A stretch of 64,000 nt of DNA, from contig JAYKKM010000474.1 in NCBI GenBank assembly GCA_035772405.1, positions 183,501-247,500 on the forward strand, written 5' to 3'. The notes under the pieces are model-generated. The model made no database searches. It was not told the DNA's origin and saw nothing but the letters and a program-made list of their open reading frames with translations. Positions 32,797 through 41,731 of the stretch are shown one piece after another. Origin of the DNA: Chrysogorgia sp. JL179-B06 (Eukaryota; Cnidaria; Anthozoa; Scleralcyonacea; Chrysogorgiidae). The translations under genes and the position numbers were made by a program. Each line of letters starts with the position of its first letter. The stretch's first letter is position 1.

Positions 32797-33564
32797 CTAA
32801 AAAGTCTCTTTACAATAGTGTCTCTCGTGGTTACTCAACGCTGATTTATTTTTAAATTTACGAAAACACTGGGAGCACTGAAACCCAACGTCAAAGAAAT
32901 ATTTTATTACCATAGTGATAGCGTCGTCGTACGAGTCGCACAACAATGTTAGATAACCAGCGGATTTGTATCTGAGCAGCAGAGAGTCTTGCTCTTCAGA
33001 TGTCTTACCTGTGCCACCTGGGTTCTTGAACTCAATCACGAGTCCGCTATGCTGTCGGTTTGCGTTGGCAATAATCAAGTCAGGCGTTCCACGTTGGTAA
33101 CCTTTTTTCCACGAATTTATTCTTTTACTTGAAGTGTCTTGATTCTCACCACAAGCGGCTATCAAAATAGCTTCTGGATAATGTTTCCTAAGAAAACCAA
33201 CAACTTTCGTATGAAGGTCGAACTCGGTGATCATTTTAAACTGATTGTGTTTGAGACCAACGTCAGCTAAACCCTTTCTAACGCTTGGTAAGACTTCTGA
33301 GTGCACCCACCTTCCGAAGTGTTTCGCACGCTCCATTTTACTCGAGAACGTTAGTGAGTAGACCCCAAGTTCGTTGATAAACGAGGCCTGTTCCATCTTC
33401 ATTTTGCAATCAGGTTCGACGTGGTCGTGTACTGCATCTTTTGGTCGAGCATAACCTAGAGCGCTCGCGACTTCTTTTGCTTTGAACCATATGTCACCAT
33501 TGTGATTAACCGTCGTGATTTGATGACCGTCGAAATCAAATAGTTGAAGTGCTGTGGAAGTCAT
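32797..33564 (-). CDS. BRO-N / VRR-NUC-like nuclease / C2H2 finger fusion
   Basis: A 255-residue protein from ATG at 33564, preceded by a TATATAG box; the frame upstream has only GTG. Residues about 5-100 match BRO-N (IWFKAKEVASALGYARPKDA, then FINELGVYSLTFSSKM and WVHSEVLPSVRKG), a domain of viral and phage DNA-binding proteins. Residues about 110-225 look like a VRR-NUC/PD-(D/E)XK nuclease: GTPDLIIA, then LVIEFKNPGG and SEEQDSLL, giving the D...ExK pattern and the usual downstream glutamine. Residues about 231-253 form a C2H2 finger (CSQC...H...H/C). Likely roles are resolution, repair or host DNA attack; this is inference from the domains. Confidence 0.85.
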   Translation of the reverse strand: MTSTALQLFDFDGHQITTVNHNGDIWFKAKEVASALGYARPKDAVHDHVEPDCKMKMEQASFINELGVYSLTFSSKMERAKHFGRWVHSEVLPSVRKGLADVGLKHNQFKMITEFDLHTKVVGFLRKHYPEAILIAACGENQDTSSKRINSWKKGYQRGTPDLIIANANRQHSGLVIEFKNPGGTGKTSEEQDSLLLRYKSAGYLTLLCDSYDDAITMVIKYFFDVGFQCSQCFRKFKNKSALSNHERHYCKETF

Positions 33565-33592
33565 CACTATATAGTCCTCCACGAGAAAAAAA

Positions 33593-33733
33593 CTACTCGA
33601 TGTGGGCGTTAGGTTTTTTATAGATCTGGTTTGTTGTGTACCAACGCATCAGATGTGTTTTATTAGTCTCCGGTTCGCTGCGTCGTCTGAAAAAGTTTCT
33701 AATGTTACGAACCAGCTTTCTAAACCAACCCAT
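33593..33733 (-). CDS. Small basic protein, 46 residues, N-terminal MGWFRK
   Basis: A short frame fitted exactly between neighbours: its start is 6 bp after the stop of 33740-33946 and its stop is 28 bp before the next start. It reads MGWFRKLVRNIRNFFRRRSE and continues to a KKPNAHIE end. The first 20 residues form a strongly basic amphipathic helix, and Gly2 permits N-myristoylation. Such peptides often bind or disrupt membranes in non-enveloped viruses, but that is speculation. The compact spacing is the main argument for it being a gene. Confidence 0.65.
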   Translation of the reverse strand: MGWFRKLVRNIRNFFRRRSEPETNKTHLMRWYTTNQIYKKPNAHIE

Positions 33734-33739
33734 TTTAAC

Positions 33740-33946
33740 TTAGGTCACGTCTCCCACCACTCCCACAGTGTCTGACTCTGGTAACATAATAGGTTTGCCG
33801 TAAGTCTTTTTAGACCTCATACCAATCTCAGCGTGGAGCTCGAGAGTAACGTCACCGCGACCAAATGATCCACCAGCTTTGAACATGTGATCAGTCGTCT
33901 TATTTATCTTATATATTTCGTGAGGTCTCGAAAAACATGCTCCCAT
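33740..33946 (-). CDS. Small protein, possible N-myristoylation and palmitoylation (MGACFSRP)
   Basis: A 68-residue protein beginning MGACFSRPHEI. Gly2 followed by Ala-Cys and Ser6 fits the myristoylation rule, with Cys4 as a possible palmitoylation site, giving a lipid-anchored product. The remainder (FGRGDVTLELHAEIG and so on) has no recognised family. Its start is directly adjacent to the stop of the fibre-like gene (33947), consistent with one transcription unit. Confidence 0.7.
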   Translation of the reverse strand: MGACFSRPHEIYKINKTTDHMFKAGGSFGRGDVTLELHAEIGMRSKKTYGKPIMLPESDTVGVVGDVT

Positions 33947-34897
33947 TTACTTTACACCATATTCCTTCATCATTTCTCCACCCATGATTATGATGTCTCG
34001 GTTCGTCATGTAACCACTCACAATTTTCATGCCGTAGAACTCTATTAACGATGGGTACGCATAAGGTGCGAGTGGTATTCTTGGTCGATGTATTCCAAAA
34101 ATCGTTCCATAGGGTGTGCCTATCTTTTTCATGTTCGCTATGAAGTCTGAATCGGTTGACTTGATGTTGTTGACTCTGACGTGTGAATTGTCCATTTGCC
34201 AGTGTATTGATATCATATGCATTTTACTTATGTCAACGCCACTTGGAATAGTGCATATGCTCTCCATTGCTGGGATGCTACCACCATACGCGAGTCCATT
34301 AGTCATACCAGTCTTGTACCCTATGAACTTATCCCACTGGCCGTCGTCGTTTGATATAATTGTCTCCCAATTTGATCCAGCGGTACGAGTAGGTAACCGC
34401 ACCACAACAAAAATGGAGAGGTCACACCACTGCATACTGGGGCAGTTAAAATGAAGACCTGACTCAAGTGGGAGTGGTGTTAACACAGGGGACAGAAAAC
34501 TATGACCTGCACTGTTAACGCTAATAATAGGACCATAAGCTAGGTTGTTTTGCACTAATTTGCTTGTTTCACCAATGGCTTTCACTTTGCTTGAACCATT
34601 GGTGTGAAATTCCACGTTTTTCAAGGCGTGTGTGTTAACGTTGAAGTCGAGCACAACATTGTAGGACTGACTCTTGAGGAAACCTGCTAACAATTGCTCT
34701 AGAGTTCTTTTATTGGTAGCATCTGAGTCATCGACTGGGTCTGCTACGTTTTTTATCGCTGAGCCTTGCATGTCTATTATTCCAGACATCCTTCCACCGG
34801 TTGCGCTTAATTTGGGATCTTCGTCCAGATGTCTTTTCGTTCTCTTTAGTATTTTATCGTGAGGGTCGTCAGACTCATACCCATAGTTTAGACTCAT
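33947..34897 (-). CDS. Fibre-like protein with phage-tail-type shaft motif
   Basis: A 316-residue protein. It begins MSLNYGYESDD, an N-terminal peptide shared with the 37117-37908 protein. Residues about 30-72 carry the pattern ATGGRMSGIIDMQGSAIKNV, ADPVDDSDATNKRTLEQ, which is the repeat seen in trimeric tail-fibre and adenovirus-like fibre shafts. The C-terminal 200 residues (starting about HFNCPSMQWCDLSIFVVV) look like a beta-sandwich, possibly lectin-like head. The likely role is receptor attachment, with the N-terminus docking to a capsid vertex. The start has the sequence GTAATGAGTC, identical to that of 37117. Confidence 0.8.
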   Translation of the reverse strand: MSLNYGYESDDPHDKILKRTKRHLDEDPKLSATGGRMSGIIDMQGSAIKNVADPVDDSDATNKRTLEQLLAGFLKSQSYNVVLDFNVNTHALKNVEFHTNGSSKVKAIGETSKLVQNNLAYGPIISVNSAGHSFLSPVLTPLPLESGLHFNCPSMQWCDLSIFVVVRLPTRTAGSNWETIISNDDGQWDKFIGYKTGMTNGLAYGGSIPAMESICTIPSGVDISKMHMISIHWQMDNSHVRVNNIKSTDSDFIANMKKIGTPYGTIFGIHRPRIPLAPYAYPSLIEFYGMKIVSGYMTNRDIIIMGGEMMKEYGVK

Positions 34898-34899
34898 TA

Positions 34900-36384
34900 C
34901 TACTTCAAGGTGTATTTGGTTAGCAGATAACCAGAGGCTGCTGAGAACCCTAACACTATCGCCAACGTTGTCGTGTCTGACTTACTTGTGGCCACTGCTT
35001 TTCTCATGGGAAGTGGTGCCGCACTTTCTTGGTAAACTTTTTTAGCCACGAGATTAGTTGGCGCCGTCACATTTTCTTGGTGAGCTTTTTTCTTCACGGT
35101 CGTTGGTACTACTAGGGAGTGAGTCACCACATTTTCTTGGTGGACTTTTTTAGCCGTAATTGTTGGTGTTGTTGCATTCAAGCTAGTGTTCACCCCAAAT
35201 TTCATGGACTCTGTAGCAACCTTTAATAAGTTGTTGTACCCAGCGATTTTATTCTTGAGAATCACCACATTACTCGGCATTAACCATGTACTTGGTGACA
35301 CTGCAAGATTTTGGACAACGTTGGTGTCTCTAATCGATTTATTCATGTTGAGAATCCATGTCGACACGTCATACTGTACAACACTATCAGAAAACAACTT
35401 GCGGAATTCTTGTTGGGTCTCTAGACTTCCTGCAGAACCACCAACGACTGATACACGTGTTCTCGCTTGCGCACCAAGTGTGGAGTACACAAAGGCTTCT
35501 ATGCTTTGATTTAGATATTGCAGTCCAATGTTGGTAAAGCCGTCTGACAATCGCGCGACGTATCGTTTATAATCGTTCCGAACGTCGTTGAGTGTGTACA
35601 CTCTGGATTCGCCTAAAGTGCCATCGCTCAGGACTTTATTCTGGTAGTAATGTTTTCTGGGAATTTTGGAAATCTTGCCATACAATTCGGAAGCGTTGAA
35701 TTCTCTACTTATTGATCTCATGGTCTCACCACCCTCCATTCTTCTCAGAAGTCTTCTAATGGTGAAGTACAAATGAAATCTCATCACACTTGTGACCACA
35801 GGGTGGACTTCTTGTGACACTGATAAATGTTGCAACGACACTCCACAACAGAAACTAGCGCAATACATCGCAAACACAACGCGGTAGTAAGATTCGTTGT
35901 CGTCCCACTCTGATTTTATCTTTGAAGTGGTGATTTGTAAGACTGGTAGCTTTGACATGAAGTAGCTATTTTGGTTAACGAAAACTTTAAAGTTGTTCAC
36001 TGGATAATTTAACACGTTTTCTGTTGGATAGCCATCCCAAAGTCCCCAGTGGTTCTTATGACCTTTTGGTAGTGGTTGGATAGTTCCACCGCCTTGCCAT
36101 ATTATTGGGAACTTGCTATTGTGTAGCCACTTCCACATGTTTTTATCATTTTTGAAGGTTGAGCTGGTTATGTCTGTGCTGAGGATGTCATTGTTTCTGA
36201 AATATATGTCGACACTCATGATCTTACCATCTTGTGAAATATTTGGATAGAACTCGAATTTGCTTAAAGTGGCGTGGGGGTACTTTTTGATGAGGTCTGC
36301 CTTTGCATCGTGTGTAGCCTTTGATGTGTTAGCCATCGCACGTTTGTAGTACTTTCCATAGTAGTCGTGAAGGGCTTTCTGCAT
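34900..36384 (-). CDS. Large structural candidate with C-terminal repeats and anchor, 494 residues
   Basis: I do not recognise the family. ATG at 36384 (MQKALHDYYGKYY) is preferred: it directly follows a TATTATAT box, while the longer frame opens only with GTG inside the divergent promoter. The first 380 residues look globular. About 405-470 hold three copies of a 16-24 residue unit with AKKVHQEN, KKKAHQEN and AKKVYQES. The last 20 residues are a hydrophobic anchor (LAIVLGFSAASGYLLTKY). It starts divergently from the penton-like gene and ends 2 bp from the fibre-like gene, so a virion role is likely. Confidence 0.7.
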   Translation of the reverse strand: MQKALHDYYGKYYKRAMANTSKATHDAKADLIKKYPHATLSKFEFYPNISQDGKIMSVDIYFRNNDILSTDITSSTFKNDKNMWKWLHNSKFPIIWQGGGTIQPLPKGHKNHWGLWDGYPTENVLNYPVNNFKVFVNQNSYFMSKLPVLQITTSKIKSEWDDNESYYRVVFAMYCASFCCGVSLQHLSVSQEVHPVVTSVMRFHLYFTIRRLLRRMEGGETMRSISREFNASELYGKISKIPRKHYYQNKVLSDGTLGESRVYTLNDVRNDYKRYVARLSDGFTNIGLQYLNQSIEAFVYSTLGAQARTRVSVVGGSAGSLETQQEFRKLFSDSVVQYDVSTWILNMNKSIRDTNVVQNLAVSPSTWLMPSNVVILKNKIAGYNNLLKVATESMKFGVNTSLNATTPTITAKKVHQENVVTHSLVVPTTVKKKAHQENVTAPTNLVAKKVYQESAAPLPMRKAVATSKSDTTTLAIVLGFSAASGYLLTKYTLK

Positions 36385-36428
36385 ATATAATATACCATAT
36401 GTTACACATAACACATGCTACATTATAT
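36385..36428. promoter_or_regulatory. Divergent TATA-like promoter
   Basis: A 44-bp gap with ATATATAATATA next to the leftward start and CATTATAT next to the rightward start. Both ATGs abut the boxes (ATTATATATG on each strand), giving nearly leaderless transcripts if these are the promoters. Confidence 0.55.
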
Positions 36429-37091
36429 ATGGTCAGGGTTGTAGTATTGATTAGAGGCCCAACGGAAACTGTGGATCTACCAGAGGCACTTTTGACGTTT
36501 GGCTCAGATCCTCACTTACTAGTGAAAAAAGCGACCATCTTTTGGGACTACGTTAACGTGGAGACCGGTGTGAATGATGAAATAAGTTACAACAGCAACA
36601 AACACGTTTTTGAGTCTGGATACCACACTTTTAAAATGATTGCCGACGAATTGAGAGGATTAGGGGCTATCGAGCTAGTAGCCAACAAACACAATTCAAA
36701 GTGTGCGATAAGAACTGACCAACAATTAGAGCTGTTTAAATTTGGAGAACTCTTAGGGTTCAACGATAACACAACGATAACCACTAGTGGTTTGGTCAGC
36801 CCTAATGTTGTGGATGTTAACAAAGGGTTGAAGTATGTGCAAGTAGGTTGTAGCATTGTGAACAGACCTGAGAACATTGTTAGTGGTAGCAAAAGCGAGG
36901 TTATCGTCGAGCTACCATTGACCACCACCCAACCACTGAAGAGCTCCGTTCAACACTTCTTCAACATTGAGTCGAAGGTGTCGATAAACAAAGGCGCTTT
37001 TACGCAGCTGGTGTTTAATGTGACTGACCAAGATGGTAGTGGTGTCAACGTTGGTGACATATTGTTGGACTTGTATGCGACGCTTGAGTAG
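36429..37091 (+). CDS. Penton / minor capsid-like protein, copy 1
   Basis: A 220-residue protein from ATG at 36429 (MVRVVVLIRG), chosen because it directly follows a TATAT box; an in-frame ATG at 36399 is possible. It is a paralogue of the 37117 protein, with shared text DPHLLVKKATIFWDYVNV, VVDVNKGLKYVQVGC, SEVIVELPL and an end of VGDILLDLYATLE. The KGLKYV.V.C ... LP ... IESKV ... G ... LxLY pattern resembles the small jelly-roll protein of other Polintons that forms the vertex penton. Assignment is by pattern and gene order. Confidence 0.6.
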   Translation: MVRVVVLIRGPTETVDLPEALLTFGSDPHLLVKKATIFWDYVNVETGVNDEISYNSNKHVFESGYHTFKMIADELRGLGAIELVANKHNSKCAIRTDQQLELFKFGELLGFNDNTTITTSGLVSPNVVDVNKGLKYVQVGCSIVNRPENIVSGSKSEVIVELPLTTTQPLKSSVQHFFNIESKVSINKGAFTQLVFNVTDQDGSGVNVGDILLDLYATLE

Positions 37092-37116
37092 CTAACGTTA
37101 AACGCATGCTAAAGTA

Positions 37117-37908
37117 ATGAGTCTAAACTACGGGTATGACTCTGGTGGTTACACTGAAAAGCGACGTGTAGACGACAGTCCTCAAAAGTTGACGGTGCTC
37201 GTTGAAGGTGTGGAGAAAGTTGTAACTTTTGACTACAGTGTAGTGGCCACACACGATAACCCACACATTGTAGTCAAGACAGCCACTGTGTTTTGGAGCT
37301 ACAATAACGTGGCGAGTGATGTCGATATTCAATTCGTACTCGCTGCCACAGGAGGACCATCGTCGATAGCCGGGCCAACTCGAGTGGGTAGGGGCTACTA
37401 CGACTTCGACGCGTTGGTTAGAGCTCTACGACACGCGCTCAGGGTGGTTTATGTAGACTTCGTGGTGGAGAAACTGATAGCCACAGGTAAAAGTAGGGTC
37501 AAAGTTCTGCCTTTGAGGTTTGGTGCCACCACTGTATACGAACTTAGGCTAGGTGATATTGGGCTTTTGCTTGGTTTTGCGAAGGACGCAGGAATTTCAC
37601 CAGATGCTAAGTGGCATGACAGTCCAAACAAGATCGATATGAGCAGAGGTCTAAAGTATGTAGAAGTCTCGTGCGACGCTGTTGAGACGGAGAGCAATGT
37701 GGGCACTGATGGGAAGCGTAGTAATGTGATCACAACATTGCCAGTGCCCACCGAGCAGTCTCTAGATGGGGGGATACAGCGCTACGCATACGTTGAGTCC
37801 AAGGTGAGAATTAAAAAAGGTATTTACTCAAGTATGACGTTTCGTGTCAAACCAAACAATGGTGACGCTGACGTTGGTGCAGTGCTATTGGAACTGTATA
37901 TTGTGTGA
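37117..37908 (+). CDS. Penton / minor capsid-like protein, copy 2, with MSLNYGY N-terminus
   Basis: A 263-residue paralogue of copy 1 carrying an extra N-terminal segment that starts MSLNYGYDSGGYTEKRR, the same opening as the fibre-like protein. The body aligns with copy 1 (NPHIVVKTATVFWSYNNV, IDMSRGLKYVEVSCDAV, NVITTLPVP, ADVGAVLLELYIV). The tandem copies probably arose by duplication followed by divergence. The stop overlaps the integrase leader region; the integrase ATG is 6 bp downstream. Confidence 0.6.
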   Translation: MSLNYGYDSGGYTEKRRVDDSPQKLTVLVEGVEKVVTFDYSVVATHDNPHIVVKTATVFWSYNNVASDVDIQFVLAATGGPSSIAGPTRVGRGYYDFDALVRALRHALRVVYVDFVVEKLIATGKSRVKVLPLRFGATTVYELRLGDIGLLLGFAKDAGISPDAKWHDSPNKIDMSRGLKYVEVSCDAVETESNVGTDGKRSNVITTLPVPTEQSLDGGIQRYAYVESKVRIKKGIYSSMTFRVKPNNGDADVGAVLLELYIV

Positions 37909-37913
37909 GTTAT

Positions 37914-39017
37914 ATGGAACTTGGTGTGGAGACAGAGCAAGGGTTGAGAGACATTTATTATAATCCTAAGACAGGGTACAGTGGTGTAGAGAGGCTGTAT
38001 CAAAGTGCATTGGGAGACGGATTGAAAGTAACTAGAAAAACAGTGAAAGAATGGTTGACCGCGCAGGACACTTACACTAGGTATAAACCCATTGTGAGAA
38101 GACATAAGTTCCGTGCGACTTTTGTTGGGTTTCTTGGTGAAGAGCTCCAAATGGACTTAGTGGACATGAGTAAGTACTCAAAACAGAACAAAGGGTACTA
38201 TTGGATATTGACAGGCATTGAAATATTGAGTAGATACGCTTTTGGAATTGCAGTTTATAGAAAAGACACTAAGAACATGACTGAGGCTGTTGGAAAATTG
38301 TTGGTTGACTTTAAAGATCGGTTTGGGGTCACACCTAAGTTAGCGCAATTTGACGATGGACTTGAGTTCTACAACGTTGGTGTGAAAAGTTTGTTGGAAA
38401 AACACGGTGTTGAACATTTCAGCACTAAGAGCGATAAAAAGGCCGCTGTTGTTGAGCGTTTTAATAGAAGTCTGAAGAGTATTATGTGGAAGTACTTTTA
38501 CACTCATGGGACGTACAAATGGATTAACGCTTTGGACCAGTTCGTGAGCAATTACAATAGCAGTGTGAATCGCAGTATTATGATGAAGCCAAAGGATGTT
38601 GACAAGTCAAACGAAGGCGAAGTTTGGACTACTTTGTTTGGTCACCAATTTGCAGACAACCCATTGCCAAAGTTTAGAGTTGGTCAATCAGTGAGAATTA
38701 GTAAGTACAAGAGTGTGTTCACAAAGGGTTATGAAGCCAACTTCACTGAGGAGCTGTTTAAAGTGGTAAAGGTTATTCGTGGTGATCCGAATGTGTACGA
38801 AATTGAGGATCACACCGGTGAACAGATTATTGGTAAATTTTATGAACAGGAATTATCGCTGGTCAATAAGAAACATGGTGACGATGTGTACAGAGTTGAA
38901 AAGGTGTTGAAAAGAAAGAAAGTCAGAGGGAAGAAGATGGCGCTGGTCAAATGGTTGGGTTATGAGAGCAAACATAATTCGTGGGTACCAGAAAGCGATA
39001 TTCAAAATGTGAGCTAA
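37914..39017 (+). CDS. int: Retroviral-type integrase with C-terminal chromodomain
   Basis: A 367-residue DDE integrase that would insert the element and make the 6-bp duplication. ATG at 37914 follows GTTATATGG; the frame upstream opens only with GTG. The rve core shows D81 (LQMDLVDM), D147 (AQFDDGLEF) and E181 (VVERFNRSL). An SH3-like region follows (RVGQSVRISKYKSVF, about 245-315). The last 46 residues are a chromodomain (YRVEKVLKRKKV, then ALVKWLGYESKHNSWVPE), with the aromatic residues needed to bind methylated lysine. The chromodomain may steer insertion to heterochromatin. Confidence 0.95.
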   Translation: MELGVETEQGLRDIYYNPKTGYSGVERLYQSALGDGLKVTRKTVKEWLTAQDTYTRYKPIVRRHKFRATFVGFLGEELQMDLVDMSKYSKQNKGYYWILTGIEILSRYAFGIAVYRKDTKNMTEAVGKLLVDFKDRFGVTPKLAQFDDGLEFYNVGVKSLLEKHGVEHFSTKSDKKAAVVERFNRSLKSIMWKYFYTHGTYKWINALDQFVSNYNSSVNRSIMMKPKDVDKSNEGEVWTTLFGHQFADNPLPKFRVGQSVRISKYKSVFTKGYEANFTEELFKVVKVIRGDPNVYEIEDHTGEQIIGKFYEQELSLVNKKHGDDVYRVEKVLKRKKVRGKKMALVKWLGYESKHNSWVPESDIQNVS

Positions 39018-39023
39018 TGTAAT

Positions 39024-40455
39024 ATGGCTAAAGGTGGGGAAGGTTTTGACGAGATCGAGATGGAGAACCTTGGTAGAGCCTACACTGACGATCAATTAGA
39101 TGTTGAACTTAAGAGTGCCACTAAAGCTTACAATTTACTTGACGATAAGTACACCAGCGGTGACATGCCAGATATCGTGCGCGTTGACTATGAAAAATTG
39201 TATGGGAGAGTGGCTAGATTACAGGAAGAGCAAGAGAGGAGGTTTTCGAGAAAAAGAGACGTCGTTTATCGACACTGACGATGGTAAAACAGTGACAATA
39301 AGGGGAACTAACACAGAAGTCCCCACAGTGGAGTTTGTTGAACAGGAACCGTATGGCGACGTCGATGACACAAGCTTCAATATAGCTTTTGAAGAGTCGG
39401 GAGAAATCGAGAGAAGACTGGGCGAACTAAAAACGCTCAACAGAGAGTTAATAAAAAACGAAGTAAAAAGAATCAAGCTGCTAAATAAGAAAATAAATAA
39501 ATCGAGCGGAAAAGCACTTGGCCACGACGACGCGTCAAGGAAGATAGCCAACAGGTCGTGGGTCACGGACTCGGGGGCTATTCTTTTCAAACCAATAGGC
39601 ACACATGGTAAGTATGGAGGACCCAGGCTAATTCTAAAACCTAAAGGAGACATTTTGATCTACGGCAAAGAAAGCAATAGTAAAAGGGCTATTGATCAGT
39701 TCAAAGAGTTAGTTAGGCAAATCCCCAATAGCACAGAAACAACAGCTATCACAACAGAAGTGACCCCAGACGACTTCCCAGTGATTGAAACAAGAGTGGG
39801 TCACGACGACATACCTGGGCTAACACCAAACGAGAACCGTGAGCTGAGTGGTGTGCTTAATCCAAGTGAGAGTGCGTTGCGTGAGTCAAGAATAGGCGAC
39901 ACTGGTGCGTTGCAAGCGCAGGCAGACCACTTTCAAGAAGTGATAGGTGAAACGAGTGGGAGATTGGCAGAGCTTAATAGAAAAGCTGACCAAATTGGTC
40001 TCACGCCCGACGAAGAGCGAGAGCACGCTAGCTTGTTTGAAAGAGAGTCAGGACTTGAGCAAGCCAGAGATAGAACCCTAGAACAGCGCAAGCTTGAGGA
40101 AGTTAGAGAGCAACAAGAAGTCGACATTGACAGGTTGCAGAAATTTAAGGAATGGGCTAAAGAGAATATGGTTGGGTTGAGCGCTGTGGCAATTTCAGTG
40201 GCTGGAATTATAACAACTATTATTATCGCTGGTAGATCCGCTGTTATGAGAGGCGCTGTGGCCACGAGGTCATTCGCACAGGCTGTTAAGAACGCGATAA
40301 CGAAGATGGGTCCATGGGCTGTTGGGTTGGCTAATTTAGTTTACAACGCGTTGACGTTGGGTGCGAAGGGTCTCGCATGGTTGGCTCAAAATCTGTGGGT
40401 ACTCGCGGTGATACTTGTGTGGTTTGCTTATGACTATTACAAGCTAAAACGGTAG
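39024..40455 (+). pseudogene. Coiled-coil membrane protein with one frameshift
   Basis: Starts at ATG 39024 (MAKGGEGFDEIE) and changes frame near 39240-39275, after ARLQEEQERRFSR, into a frame open to 40455. The total is about 477 codons. The middle is charged and helical (GEIERRLGELKTLNRELIKN, about residue 130). A compact region follows with SGAILFKPIGTHGKYGGPRL. The C-terminus has hydrophobic segments (VAISVAGIITTIIIAG and VLAVILVWFAYDYY). No function recognised; a particle-membrane or core protein is plausible from position between integrase and capsid genes. The break is a single-base shift in an A-rich stretch, possibly a sequencing error. Confidence 0.7.
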
Positions 40456-40477
40456 TGACAAAACATATGTAAAGTAT

Positions 40478-41716
40478 ATGAACGTCACGTCAGCAGAGTT
40501 GAGTCCTGGTTTTAGACGAGCGACCATGGGTGTCATAAAAGGGGCGAGAACGCAACACGTAATCACGTTGAACCCTAATAAGGCCAGTCCTGGCGAGGAA
40601 CTCTACATTGACATACCGAAGCTCAAGGTTAGTAGCTGTTTGGTGCCTGGATCGTTGGGTCTAGTGTTCGACTTTAAGAATGCGAACGCCAAAAGCTGGT
40701 TCTTGAATAATGTTAGCAAGTTGTTGGTTGAGAAACTTGTTGTGAGACTAGCTGGGGAAACTGTGTATGACAACAATGGGGAAAATTACATTGGTGTCTA
40801 TCGCGACCTTTGGGAAAGTGTTACTGCGCGAGACCAAATGATTGACTATGGTATTGGTGGTGAGAACTTGAGAAAGCTAATTTCTAAGGATGACAGTGGT
40901 GCGACGAGTGGGAACGTCGCTAAAGTTAGTGACGCGTTGATGTTTGGTGTGATTGGGACGAAGCAGCGGATTAAGCTCGGTAAGATCATGAACGACCATG
41001 GGTTGTACGCTCCTTTTAGCATGAACAACAACTTGCAGTATGTGATCACACTTCCGAAGGCCACAGACATCATGGTGGCGCAATCCGGTAGCGCTGTGGG
41101 CGGATACACTCTGGAGAACCTCGAGCTTGAGTATGAGACGATTGATAACCAGGAGCTCGCTGACGAAATAACGTCGTTGTATGCAGGTGGTCGTAGTTTG
41201 TCGTATGAGCACGTTACGTTGATGAAAACCACCGAATGGGACAAAGGTACGACCATCGTGAACGAGAACGTTAATCTTCCAAGAAAAAGCATGAAGGCAA
41301 TTGTGTTGCTATTCACGAATAAGGTGCGAACAGACAGCGAGGAGTTTCTTTACCCAAATATTGAGAGTGTTAGAGTCACAATTGAAGGTGTGCCAAATAG
41401 TGTGTACTCACAAGGCATCCCAAAGTCGAAGTTCTACGCAGAAGCGAAGCGACTGTTTGGGTTGGGTGAAGAACACGCTCAGTTCATGACCATACAGAAG
41501 TTCTATAAAGATGGCTTTGCGTTAGTCATCGACTTGAGGAGTGTTCAAGATAATCGCAATGTCGCCACTGGCAAGAACATTGTAAACACACAATCCGGCG
41601 TGCTTCTTGAAATCACTAAGGAAGCGACGACTGCAAATGTTATGTGCAGGGTGTTTGTGATGAGTGATGGGTTGGTCAACTTCATGAACAATGGGTTGCA
41701 TTCAATCTGGAATTAA
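40478..41716 (+). CDS. mcp: Major capsid protein, double jelly-roll type
   Basis: A 412-residue hexon-like protein, the normal length for Polintons. Signature text includes LVPGSLGLVFDFKNAN, VSKLLVEKLVVRLAGETVYD, YTLENLELEYETIDNQELAD, NVNLPRKSMKAIVLLF, FLYPNIESVRVTIEGVPNSV (with the Y.P.I..V.V...G.PN pattern), VIDLRSVQDN and SGVLLEITK. This is the order seen in Polinton and adintovirus-like capsid proteins, which form trimers in an icosahedral shell. It is followed 15 bp later by the packaging ATPase. The frame is intact. Confidence 0.9.
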   Translation: MNVTSAELSPGFRRATMGVIKGARTQHVITLNPNKASPGEELYIDIPKLKVSSCLVPGSLGLVFDFKNANAKSWFLNNVSKLLVEKLVVRLAGETVYDNNGENYIGVYRDLWESVTARDQMIDYGIGGENLRKLISKDDSGATSGNVAKVSDALMFGVIGTKQRIKLGKIMNDHGLYAPFSMNNNLQYVITLPKATDIMVAQSGSAVGGYTLENLELEYETIDNQELADEITSLYAGGRSLSYEHVTLMKTTEWDKGTTIVNENVNLPRKSMKAIVLLFTNKVRTDSEEFLYPNIESVRVTIEGVPNSVYSQGIPKSKFYAEAKRLFGLGEEHAQFMTIQKFYKDGFALVIDLRSVQDNRNVATGKNIVNTQSGVLLEITKEATTANVMCRVFVMSDGLVNFMNNGLHSIWN

Positions 41717-41731
41717 ATCAAACACAATTTA

